6,520 nucleotides of DNA from Polycyclovorans sp046565985 (GTDB lineage Bacteria > Pseudomonadota > Gammaproteobacteria > Nevskiales > Nevskiaceae), in NCBI GenBank assembly GCA_046565985.1, contig JBKHXN010000134.1:1-6520 (forward strand). The letters run 5' to 3'. A program made the position numbers and the translations under genes. Below the pieces are notes generated by a model that saw only the letters and a list, made by a program, of their open reading frames with translations, was not told the DNA's origin and did not search any database. Below are positions 1 to 5,891 of this stretch, piece after piece (the stretch's first letter is position 1; each line of letters starts with the position of its first letter).

Positions 1-756
1 GGGCGAGAGCGTGCCGTAGTGCAGGTCGGCCGAGAGGCCGGAGGTGCCGCGCACGCCGGGCCGGTCGCGCTGCGTCTTGTACTGCTGGACCCGCTCGTCG
101 AGGAATGCCTGCAGGCGCTGCTGCGCGTGGGTCTCGCCGGGCTGGCCGTGATCGGCAATGGCCGCCGCCCAGTCCAGGCGTGGCAGCAGCCCCAACGCCG
201 CCAGTGGCAGGCCGCTGAGCCCGTCCGGCAGGGCAGGCAGCGCGGTGGGCGCGGGCAGCGGGGGCGGCAATGTGCCCAGCCGCGCAGCCGCGTTGCGCCA
301 GAACGGCGAGAACACACGGTAGGGGCCGCCGTCGCCGGTCTGCAGCGCCCAGGGCTCGAACAGCAGCGCGGCGTTGAAGCTTTTCACCTCCAGCCCGTCG
401 GCGCGCAGCGCGTCCTTGACGTGGCGGTCGCGCGCCATGGCGGCGGGTTCGTAGAGCCGGGTCCAGTACACCGCGTCGGCCCCGGTCTGCCGGACCAGCT
501 GGCGCAGGCCGTCGAGCGAGGGCCCCCGGCGCAGGATCAGCCCCGAACCCAGGCCGCGGAGCTGCTGGTCCAGGTCTACCAGCGCATGGTGCAGCCACCA
601 GCGGCTGGCGGCGCCCGGAGCCCAGGGCGATTCCTCTTCCGGGGCGTACAGATAGATCGGGATCACCCGCTCGTGCCGGGCCAGTGCCTGCTGGAGGGCC
701 GGCTGGTCGCTCAGGCGCAGGTCGCGGCGAAACCAGACGAGGGCGGTGCGGGGCAT
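1..756 (-). CDS. phrB: Deoxyribodipyrimidine photolyase (N-terminal 252 residues; cut by left edge)
   Basis: DNA photolyase of the cryptochrome/photolyase family, which uses light and reduced FAD to split UV-induced pyrimidine dimers. The minus-strand frame is open from the ATG at 756-754 to base 1, giving 252 residues of a protein that is usually about 470-490 long. The start MPRTALVWFRRDLRL is the classic N-terminus of the alpha/beta antenna-binding domain (roughly residues 1-130). The FAD-binding half begins near the edge, with DRPGVRGTSGLS (about 231-242) and LHYGTLSP (245-252) matching the conserved TSxLSxxLxxGxxSP region. The tryptophan electron-transfer chain and most of the FAD pocket lie outside the window, so CPD photolyase cannot be strictly separated from a cryptochrome-like relative; the N-terminus favours a class I CPD photolyase. 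No clear Shine-Dalgarno precedes the ATG, but no other in-frame start lies upstream and the N-terminus fits the family. It is transcribed divergently from the exporter operon. Confidence 0.9.
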   Translation of the reverse strand, partial: MPRTALVWFRRDLRLSDQPALQQALARHERVIPIYLYAPEEESPWAPGAASRWWLHHALVDLDQQLRGLGSGLILRRGPSLDGLRQLVRQTGADAVYWTRLYEPAAMARDRHVKDALRADGLEVKSFNAALLFEPWALQTGDGGPYRVFSPFWRNAAARLGTLPPPLPAPTALPALPDGLSGLPLAALGLLPRLDWAAAIADHGQPGETHAQQRLQAFLDERVQQYKTQRDRPGVRGTSGLSADLHYGTLSP

Positions 757-801
757 GGTCGGCGCTGTGGTCGAGGCGGGGGCGGAATATAATGCGCGCT
801 T
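757..801. promoter_or_regulatory. 45-base divergent intergenic region between photolyase and exporter operon
   Basis: The starts of two divergent genes are only 45 bases apart, so promoters for both must lie here or inside the opposite gene. The only AT-rich stretch is at about 786-793. It reads TATAAT on the plus strand and TATATT (791-786) on the minus strand, so it could supply a -10 element in both directions. No palindromic operator or good -35 hexamer is visible. Confidence 0.5.
788..793 (+). promoter_or_regulatory. Putative -10 box of the exporter-ibaG-murA-hisGD operon
   Basis: A perfect sigma-70 consensus TATAAT stands out in GC-rich surroundings, in the only place a promoter for the plus-strand cluster is expected. 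The -35 region at 17-base spacing (765-770, CTGTGG) is a poor match to TTGACA. A start point about 7 bases downstream of the box would fall at about 800, one or two bases before the ATG at 802, implying a leaderless or nearly leaderless mRNA. The call rests on sequence and position only. Confidence 0.55.
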
Positions 802-1704
802 ATGCCGCCCGCCATTCGCATCTCCGATGTCCGCAAACGCTATGGCGCGCTGGAAGCGCTCAAGGGCGTGACTTTCGACATCCAGCCCGGGGAGTTCTTC
901 GGCCTGCTCGGCCCCAACGGCGCGGGCAAGTCCACGCTGATCAACACCATCGCCGGCCTGGTACGCGCCGACGCCGGGCACATCGAGGTACTGGGACACG
1001 ATACCGTGCGCGAATTCCGCGCCGCGCGGCGCAAGCTCGGCGTGGTTCCGCAGGAACTGGTGTTCGATCCCTTCTTCAAGGTCGAGGAGATGCTGCGCAT
1101 CCAGGCCGGCTATTACGGCTGCGGGCGCGAGGTCTGGCCGTGGATCGACGAAATGCTGGTGCGCCTCGACCTGGCGGACAAGCGCAAGGCCTCCATGCGC
1201 GCGCTGTCTGGCGGCATGAAGCGTCGCGTGCTGATCGCCCAGGCGCTGGTGCACCGTCCGCCGGTGGTGATCCTCGACGAGCCCACCGCCGGCGTGGACG
1301 TGGAGCTGCGCCGCACGCTGTGGGCCTTCATGCGGGATCTGCACCGCCAGGGCACCACCGTGGTGCTCACCACGCACTACCTGGAAGAGGCGCAGGAGAT
1401 GTGCAGCCGTATCGCGATCCTCGACGAGGGCGAGATCAAGGCGCTGGAGACCACCACGCAGCTGCTGGCGCGGCACCCGTTCCATTTCCTGCGCCTGAAG
1501 CTGGCCGACGGCGCCCACCTCCCTGATGCCCTGCAGCCCATGGTGGCCGGCACCGTCAATGGCCACGTCGAACTCAAGCTCGAAACCGCCAGGCACAGTT
1601 TTGGCTCGGTCTTTGCCGCCCTGCGCGCGGCGGGCATCGGCATCGAGGACGTGCAGACGCGCGAGCCGGATCTGGAAGACATCTTTGTGGAGCTGACCCA
1701 GTGA
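802..1704 (+). CDS. ABC-2 type exporter, ATP-binding subunit (YadG/DrrA/NodI-like)
   Basis: ATPase that powers a membrane exporter, working on the cytoplasmic face with the permease encoded directly downstream. The 300-residue protein has all ABC motifs in order: Walker A GPNGAGKST (37-45), Q-loop glutamine 84 in VVPQE, signature LSGGM (135-139), Walker B VVILDEP (155-161) with catalytic Glu160, D-loop GVD (164-166) and switch His192 in TTHYLEEAQ. The C-terminal stretch (about 220-300) ends in REPDLEDIFVELT, a tail typical of DrrA/YadG-type ATPases. The length is normal and all key residues are present, so it should be active. The start at 802 gives the usual family N-terminus but has no Shine-Dalgarno at normal spacing; the nearest purine-rich sequence is around 781-785, too far upstream. 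The transported substrate cannot be read from the sequence; E. coli YadG is the closest named type I recognise. Confidence 0.93.
   Translation: MPPAIRISDVRKRYGALEALKGVTFDIQPGEFFGLLGPNGAGKSTLINTIAGLVRADAGHIEVLGHDTVREFRAARRKLGVVPQELVFDPFFKVEEMLRIQAGYYGCGREVWPWIDEMLVRLDLADKRKASMRALSGGMKRRVLIAQALVHRPPVVILDEPTAGVDVELRRTLWAFMRDLHRQGTTVVLTTHYLEEAQEMCSRIAILDEGEIKALETTTQLLARHPFHFLRLKLADGAHLPDALQPMVAGTVNGHVELKLETARHSFGSVFAALRAAGIGIEDVQTREPDLEDIFVELTQ
1689..1692 (+). promoter_or_regulatory. Shine-Dalgarno GGAG supporting the GTG start of the permease
   Basis: GGAG lies 8 bases before the GTG at 1701, inside the end of the ATPase gene. It supports this GTG, which overlaps the ATPase stop codon, over later ATG codons such as the one at about 1749. 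Confidence 0.6.
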
Positions 1705-2468
1705 GCCCTGACCGGATCGGCTTCAGCACGCTGCTGAAAAAGGAAATCATGCGTTTCTGGGCCGTGCTCGCCCAGACCGTGACGGTGCCGGTGATCACCG
1801 CCCTGCTGTATCTGCTGGTCTTTGCGCAGGCGCTCAAGGACCGCGCCTCGTCCTACGAGGGCGTGAGCTACACCGAATTCCTGGTGCCTGGCCTGGTGAT
1901 GATGACGGTGATCCAGAACGCCTTTGCCAACACCAGCTCCTCGCTGATCCAGTCCAAGGTCATGGGCAATCTGGTGTTCCTGCAGATGGCGCCGCTGGGT
2001 CCGCTGGACTGGTTTGGCGCCTACGTGCTCGCGGCCGTGATCCGCTGCGTGCTCGTCACGGCGGCCATGCTGGCGGTGACCTGGTGGTTCGTGCCGCTGC
2101 CTGTGGCGGCGCCCTGGGCGCTGCTGCTGATCTTCCTGCTGTCCAGCGCCAGTCTGGCGGCGCTCGGCATCATCGCCGGCCTGGTGGCGCAGAAATTCGA
2201 CCACATCGCCGCCTTCACCAACTTTTTCATCACGCCGCTGTCTTTCCTCTCCGGCGTGTTCTACTCCGTGCACGCACTGCCGGCGTTCTGGTATCACGCT
2301 TCGCACCTGAATCCTTTCTTCTACATGATCGACGGCTTTCGCTATGGCTTCTTCGGCCACGCCGATGTGGCCATCTGGCAGAGCCTGGCCTGGACCGCCG
2401 GGTTCCTGGTGCTGGTCTCCACCGTCTGCCTGTGGATGCTGGTGACCGGCTACAAGATGAGACGCTGA
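1701..2468 (+). CDS. ABC-2 type exporter, permease subunit (YadH-like)
   Basis: Integral inner-membrane subunit of the exporter whose ATPase is encoded just upstream. It starts with GTG and overlaps the ATPase gene by 4 bases (GTGA), which suggests translational coupling and a fixed pairing. The 255-residue product has about six hydrophobic segments, near residues 24-44, 61-80, 106-130, 138-162, 170-190 and 230-251, as in the ABC-2 membrane family. The segment from about 176 to 219 (TPLSFLSGVFY, then LNPFFYMIDGFRYGFFG) carries the ABC-2 signature found after the fifth helix. The N-terminus is short, cytoplasmic and positively charged (LLKKE), and the protein ends YKMRR. Length and features are normal for a YadH-type half-transporter permease, which would act as a dimer with two ATPases. 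The substrate is unknown; lipid, polysaccharide or drug export are all possible for this family. Confidence 0.92.
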   Translation: MSPDRIGFSTLLKKEIMRFWAVLAQTVTVPVITALLYLLVFAQALKDRASSYEGVSYTEFLVPGLVMMTVIQNAFANTSSSLIQSKVMGNLVFLQMAPLGPLDWFGAYVLAAVIRCVLVTAAMLAVTWWFVPLPVAAPWALLLIFLLSSASLAALGIIAGLVAQKFDHIAAFTNFFITPLSFLSGVFYSVHALPAFWYHASHLNPFFYMIDGFRYGFFGHADVAIWQSLAWTAGFLVLVSTVCLWMLVTGYKMRR

Positions 2469-2469
2469 G

Positions 2470-2691
2470 ATGATGACCAAAGAGATCATCCGTGACCTGA
2501 TCCAGACCGGTCTGCCCGGCGCGCAGGTCACGGTCCGCGGCGACGACGGCCAGCATTTCGAGGCCGATGTGGTCTATGCCGGATTCACTGGCCTGGGCCT
2601 GGTGGCCCAGCACCGCATGGTCTACGCGCTGCTGGGCGAGCGCATGGGCCGCGAGATTCACGCGCTGCAACTACGCACACGGGCGGCCTGA
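2470..2691 (+). CDS. ibaG: BolA-family protein, IbaG (YrbA) type
   Basis: Small BolA/IbaG-family protein of 73 residues. Family members bind monothiol glutaredoxins and can hold a [2Fe-2S] cluster between the partners, linking them to iron-sulfur trafficking and stress or envelope responses. The BolA fold signs are clear: VTVRGDDGQHFEADVVY (about 20-36), the QHRMVYALLGERM helix (47-59) and the terminal HAL motif (64-66). Candidate cluster-ligand or conserved histidines are His29, His48 and His64. The position directly before murA is the usual one for ibaG in gammaproteobacteria and separates it from the longer BolA paralogue. Two ATGs stand in tandem (2470 and 2473) and either could be used. 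It starts 1 base after the permease stop and ends 5 bases before murA. The C-terminus stops soon after HALQLRT and lacks the TPEEW-like tail common in homologues, so the protein is about 10 residues shorter than E. coli YrbA. Confidence 0.9.
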   Translation: MMTKEIIRDLIQTGLPGAQVTVRGDDGQHFEADVVYAGFTGLGLVAQHRMVYALLGERMGREIHALQLRTRAA

Positions 2692-2696
2692 GGACC

Positions 2697-3962
2697 ATGG
2701 ACAAATTCATCATCGAAGGCAACGGCCCGCTGCACGGGGAGATCACCGCCAGCGGCGCCAAGAACGCGGCACTGCCGATCCTCTGCGCCAGTCTGCTCAG
2801 CGACGAACCGCTGCTGGTCACGCGCGTGCCGCGGCTCTGGGACATCAACACCACCCGCAAGCTGCTGCTGCAGATGGGGGTGGAAGTCAGCGAGCCGGCG
2901 CCGCAGCAGATGCTCATCAACGCCGCGCCGATCAGCACCTGCGTAGCGCCCTACGAGCTGGTGCGCACCATGCGCGCCAGCATCCTGGTGCTGGGCCCCC
3001 TGGTGGCGCGCCGCGGCGAGGCGCACGTCAGCCTGCCGGGCGGCTGTGCGATCGGCAGCCGTCCGGTCAACCTGCATCTGATGGGCCTGGAGGCCATGGG
3101 CGCCGAGATCCGGCTCGAGGGCGGCTTCGTTCATGCCCGCGCCAACAAGCTGCGCGGCGCGCGCATCGTCTTCGATACCGTCACCGTCACTGGTACCGAG
3201 AACCTGATGATGGCGGCCACGCTCGCCAGCGGCGAGACCGTGCTGGAAAACGCCGCGCGCGAACCGGAAGTGGTGGATCTGGCCCGCTGCCTGCGCGCCA
3301 TGGGTGCCCGGATCGAGGGCGAAGGCACCACCACCCTGCACATCCAGGGTGTGGAGCGCCTGCACCAGGCCACGCACCCGGTGATGCCCGATCGCATCGA
3401 GACCGGCACCTACCTGGCCGCCGCCGCCGCCACGCGCGGCAAGGTCTGCGTGCGCGGTACCGATCCGGCCCTGCTCGATGCGGTGCTGGTCAAACTGCAG
3501 CAGGCCGGCGCGCTGATCCGCACCGGCAGTGATTTCATCGAGCTCGACATGCGCGGCCAGCGCCCGCGCGCGGTCAACATCCACACCATGCCGCACCCGG
3601 GGTTCCCCACCGACATGCAGGCGCAGTTCATGGCCGTGAACTGCGTGGCCGAGGGTGTGGGCACCATCCGCGAGACGATCTTCGAGAACCGCTTCATGCA
3701 CGCGCAGGAGCTGCAGCGCCTGGGCGCGGAGATCCAGATCGAAGGCAACACCGCCGTCATCACCGGCCGTGAAACGCTTGCCGGGGCGCCGATCATGGCG
3801 ACCGACCTGCGCGCCTCGGCCTCCCTGGTGATCGCCGCGCTGGCCGCGCAGGGCGAAACCCTGATCGATCGCATTTATCATATGGACCGCGGTTACGAGG
3901 ACATCGAGGGCAAGTTCAGGAGCCTGGGTGCCCATATCAAGCGCGTTTCCAAACTCATCTGA
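2697..3962 (+). CDS. murA: UDP-N-acetylglucosamine 1-carboxyvinyltransferase MurA
   Basis: Cytoplasmic enzyme for the first committed step of peptidoglycan synthesis: it transfers enolpyruvate from phosphoenolpyruvate to UDP-GlcNAc. It is 421 residues long against 419 in E. coli. Expected active-site residues are present: Lys22-Asn23 in GAKNAALP, Arg93 in TMRAS, the catalytic Cys117 in LPGGCAIGSRP (the cysteine alkylated by fosfomycin in the family), Asp306 in GFPTDMQAQ and Arg398 in HMDRGYED. Because cysteine is kept rather than aspartate, a fosfomycin-sensitive enzyme is expected by family knowledge. The two inside-out alpha/beta domains look complete, with no gaps or frameshift. The ATG at 2697 follows GAGGA (2690-2694), which overlaps the ibaG stop and is closer than ideal. 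It sits 5 bases after ibaG and 10 bases before hisG, so it is very probably co-transcribed with both. Confidence 0.98.
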   Translation: MDKFIIEGNGPLHGEITASGAKNAALPILCASLLSDEPLLVTRVPRLWDINTTRKLLLQMGVEVSEPAPQQMLINAAPISTCVAPYELVRTMRASILVLGPLVARRGEAHVSLPGGCAIGSRPVNLHLMGLEAMGAEIRLEGGFVHARANKLRGARIVFDTVTVTGTENLMMAATLASGETVLENAAREPEVVDLARCLRAMGARIEGEGTTTLHIQGVERLHQATHPVMPDRIETGTYLAAAAATRGKVCVRGTDPALLDAVLVKLQQAGALIRTGSDFIELDMRGQRPRAVNIHTMPHPGFPTDMQAQFMAVNCVAEGVGTIRETIFENRFMHAQELQRLGAEIQIEGNTAVITGRETLAGAPIMATDLRASASLVIAALAAQGETLIDRIYHMDRGYEDIEGKFRSLGAHIKRVSKLI

Positions 3963-3972
3963 TGGCCTGCCC

Positions 3973-4599
3973 ATGCTGACGCTCGCCCTGTCCAAGGGCC
4001 GAATACTGGAAGACAGCCTGCCGCTGCTCGCCCGCATGGGCGTGGAGCCGGCGGGCGATATCGGCCGCCTGCTGCGCGTGCCCACCAATGTGCCGGGCCT
4101 GTCCCTGCTCATCATTCGCCCGGCGGATGTGCCGACCTACGTCGAACACGGCGCGGCCGATCTGGGCATCACCGGCAAGGACGTGCTGATGGAGCACGGC
4201 GGCGCGGCGCTCTACGAGCCGCTGGATCTCGGCATCGGCGCCTGCCGTCTGTCGGTGGCGCGCCAGCAGGATGCGCCGGATGTCCCGCCCGCGCGCCGTC
4301 TGCGCGTGGCCACCAAGTACCCGGCCATCACCCGCGCCCACTTTGCGCGCAAGGGCCAGCAGGTGGAGATCATCAAGCTCTACGGCTCCATGGAGCTGGC
4401 GCCGCTGGTCGGTCTGGCCGACCTGATCGTGGATCTGGTGGATACCGGGCGCACGCTCAAGGCCAACGGCCTGATCGAGACCGAGATCATCACCCAGATC
4501 ACCGCGCGCATCGTCGTCAACAAGGCGGCGATGAAGATGAAGCACGGGTTGATCGAGAACTGGCTGGAAAAATTCCGTCAGGCCGGAGCGGCGGCATGA
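3973..4599 (+). CDS. hisG: ATP phosphoribosyltransferase, short form (HisG-S catalytic subunit)
   Basis: Catalyses the first step of histidine synthesis, joining ATP and PRPP to give phosphoribosyl-ATP in the cytoplasm. The 208-residue product has the N-terminal LALSKGRI (4-11), RVATKYP (111-117) and the PRPP-binding loop DLVDTGRTLKANGL (154-167). It ends just after the catalytic domain (EKFRQAGAAA), whereas long HisG proteins of about 290-300 residues continue into an ACT-like regulatory domain that binds histidine. This is therefore the short form, which in known cases works in a complex with HisZ, a histidyl-tRNA-synthetase-like subunit; hisZ is not in this window. The ATG at 3973 gives the family N-terminus; a longer in-frame GTG start at 3928 lies inside murA and would add unlike-family residues. 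Its TGA overlaps the hisD ATG (ATGA). Confidence 0.97.
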   Translation: MLTLALSKGRILEDSLPLLARMGVEPAGDIGRLLRVPTNVPGLSLLIIRPADVPTYVEHGAADLGITGKDVLMEHGGAALYEPLDLGIGACRLSVARQQDAPDVPPARRLRVATKYPAITRAHFARKGQQVEIIKLYGSMELAPLVGLADLIVDLVDTGRTLKANGLIETEIITQITARIVVNKAAMKMKHGLIENWLEKFRQAGAAA

Positions 4600-5891
4600 T
4601 CGAGATCCAGCGACTGGACACGCGCCAGCCGGATTTCTCTGCGCGGTTTGCCGCATTGCTGGATCGCGCACCGGAATCCAGCCGCGAGGTCGCTGCGGCG
4701 GTGGAGGCCATCGTCGCCGACGTGCGTGTGCGCGGCGACGAAGCACTGCTCGAGTACACGCGACGTTTCGATCGCCGCGAGGCCCGCTCGGTGGCCGAGC
4801 TGGAGATCGGCCCGGCGCAGTGCGCGGCGGCCTGGCAGTCACTGCCCGCCGATCTGCGCACCGCGCTGGAAACCGCCGCGCAGCGCATCCGCGCCTATGC
4901 CGAGCACCAGCGCATCGCGCCGTTTGAATTTGCCGATGCCCACGGCAACCGTCTGGGCCAGGTGGTGACGCCGCTCGACCGCGCCGGCCTCTATGTGCCG
5001 GGCGGCAAGGCGGCCTATCCGTCCTCGGTGCTGATGAACGCCATCCCGGCCAAGGTGGCCGGCGTGGCGGAGGTCATCATGGTGGTGCCTGCGCCCGGAG
5101 GTGAAGTCAGCCCCGCCGTGCTGGGTGCTGCGCACCTGGCCGGTGTGGACCGCGTGTTCACGGTCGGCGGCGCGCAGGCGGTGGCGGCTCTCGCCTACGG
5201 CACGGCCACGCTGCCGGCGGTGGACAAGATCGTTGGGCCCGGCAACGCCTACGTCGCGGCAGCCAAGCGGCTGGTGTTCGGCCGTGTGGGCATCGATTCC
5301 ATCGCCGGGCCCTCGGAGATCGTCGTGATCTGCGACGGCCAGACCGATCCGCGCTGGGTGGCGATGGATCTGTTCAGTCAGGCCGAGCACGACGAAGTCG
5401 CCCAGTCCATTCTCATCTCGCCGGACGCCGCCTATCTGGAGCGCGTGCTTGCCGCGATGGATGAGCGCCTGCCGGAACTGCCGCGCAGCAAGATCGTGCG
5501 TGCCGCGCTGGCGCACCGCGGTGCCCTGATCCAGGTGCGTGATCTCGACGAGGCCGCCGCCCTGTCCAACCAGATTGCACCGGAGCATCTGGAGCTCTCG
5601 GTGGCGGATCCGCGCGCGCTGCTCAGGCAGATCCGCCACGCCGGCGCGGTGTTCCTGGGGCGGCACGCGCCGGAGGCCTTCGGCGATTACTGCGCGGGGC
5701 CCAATCATGTGCTGCCCACCTCGCGCGCCGCACGCTTTTCCAATCCGCTCGGCGTGTACGAGTTTCAGAAGCGCACCAGCCTGATCGAATGCACGCCCGA
5801 GGGTGCCCGCGTGCTGGCGCCCGTGGCCGGACGCATTGCCGATGCCGAGGGCCTGCACGCCCACGCCGCGAGCAGCCGCGACCGCGGCTAG
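4596..5891 (+). CDS. hisD: Histidinol dehydrogenase HisD
   Basis: Zinc enzyme that oxidises L-histidinol to L-histidine in two NAD-dependent steps, the end of the histidine pathway. The 431-residue protein has the family length and motifs: GLYVPGGKA (131-139), VDKIVGPGN (209-217) and GIDSIAGPSE (232-241). Zinc ligands by alignment from memory to E. coli are Gln262 and His265 (SQAEHDE), Asp364 (FGDY) and His423 (LHAH). The catalytic pair is Glu330-His331 in IAPEHLE. The ATG overlaps the hisG stop by 4 bases and has GGAG (4585-4588) 7 bases upstream, so translation is probably coupled to hisG. It appears to be the last gene of the operon: the next gene is on the opposite strand and the two stop codons share bases. 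hisC, which often follows hisD in this kind of cluster, is absent here. Confidence 0.98.
   Translation: MIEIQRLDTRQPDFSARFAALLDRAPESSREVAAAVEAIVADVRVRGDEALLEYTRRFDRREARSVAELEIGPAQCAAAWQSLPADLRTALETAAQRIRAYAEHQRIAPFEFADAHGNRLGQVVTPLDRAGLYVPGGKAAYPSSVLMNAIPAKVAGVAEVIMVVPAPGGEVSPAVLGAAHLAGVDRVFTVGGAQAVAALAYGTATLPAVDKIVGPGNAYVAAAKRLVFGRVGIDSIAGPSEIVVICDGQTDPRWVAMDLFSQAEHDEVAQSILISPDAAYLERVLAAMDERLPELPRSKIVRAALAHRGALIQVRDLDEAAALSNQIAPEHLELSVADPRALLRQIRHAGAVFLGRHAPEAFGDYCAGPNHVLPTSRAARFSNPLGVYEFQKRTSLIECTPEGARVLAPVAGRIADAEGLHAHAASSRDRG
5874..5889. repeat. Perfect 7-base inverted repeat at the convergent gene ends
   Basis: AGCCGCG (5874-5880) and CGCGGCT (5883-5889) are exact reverse complements separated by 2 bases; as RNA this would be a 6-pair GC-rich stem with a 4-base loop. 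It covers the last codons of hisD and reaches into the stop codons of both convergent genes. Neither side is followed by a T-run, so it is not a standard Rho-independent terminator. It could slow polymerase or protect 3' ends, or could be chance in GC-rich coding sequence. Confidence 0.4.

Noticed and set aside
19..792. A 257-residue plus-strand open frame opposite the photolyase
   Set aside because: The minus-strand frame gives a clear photolyase with conserved motifs; the plus-strand product is Arg/Gly/Gln-rich with no domain.
1377..2531. A 384-residue open frame on the minus strand, antisense to the exporter genes
   Set aside because: It lies opposite two clearly real genes. Its product is rich in His, Arg, Gln and Gly with no recognisable domain, as expected of a shadow frame in GC-rich DNA.
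2660..2700. A frameshift explaining the short IbaG tail
   Set aside because: A shifted frame reads Pro-Glu-Asp near the end, faintly like the missing tail, but it would run through the murA start and does not restore the motif.
3928..3972. Longer hisG start at an in-frame GTG inside murA
   Set aside because: It would add 15 residues unlike any HisG N-terminus. The ATG at 3973 gives the expected beginning (MLTLALSKGRI).
2658..4115. A 485-residue minus-strand open frame, antisense to murA and the hisG start
   Set aside because: It is fully opposite murA, has low-complexity His/Gln/Arg/Gly composition and no known motif. Long antisense frames follow from high GC at third codon positions.
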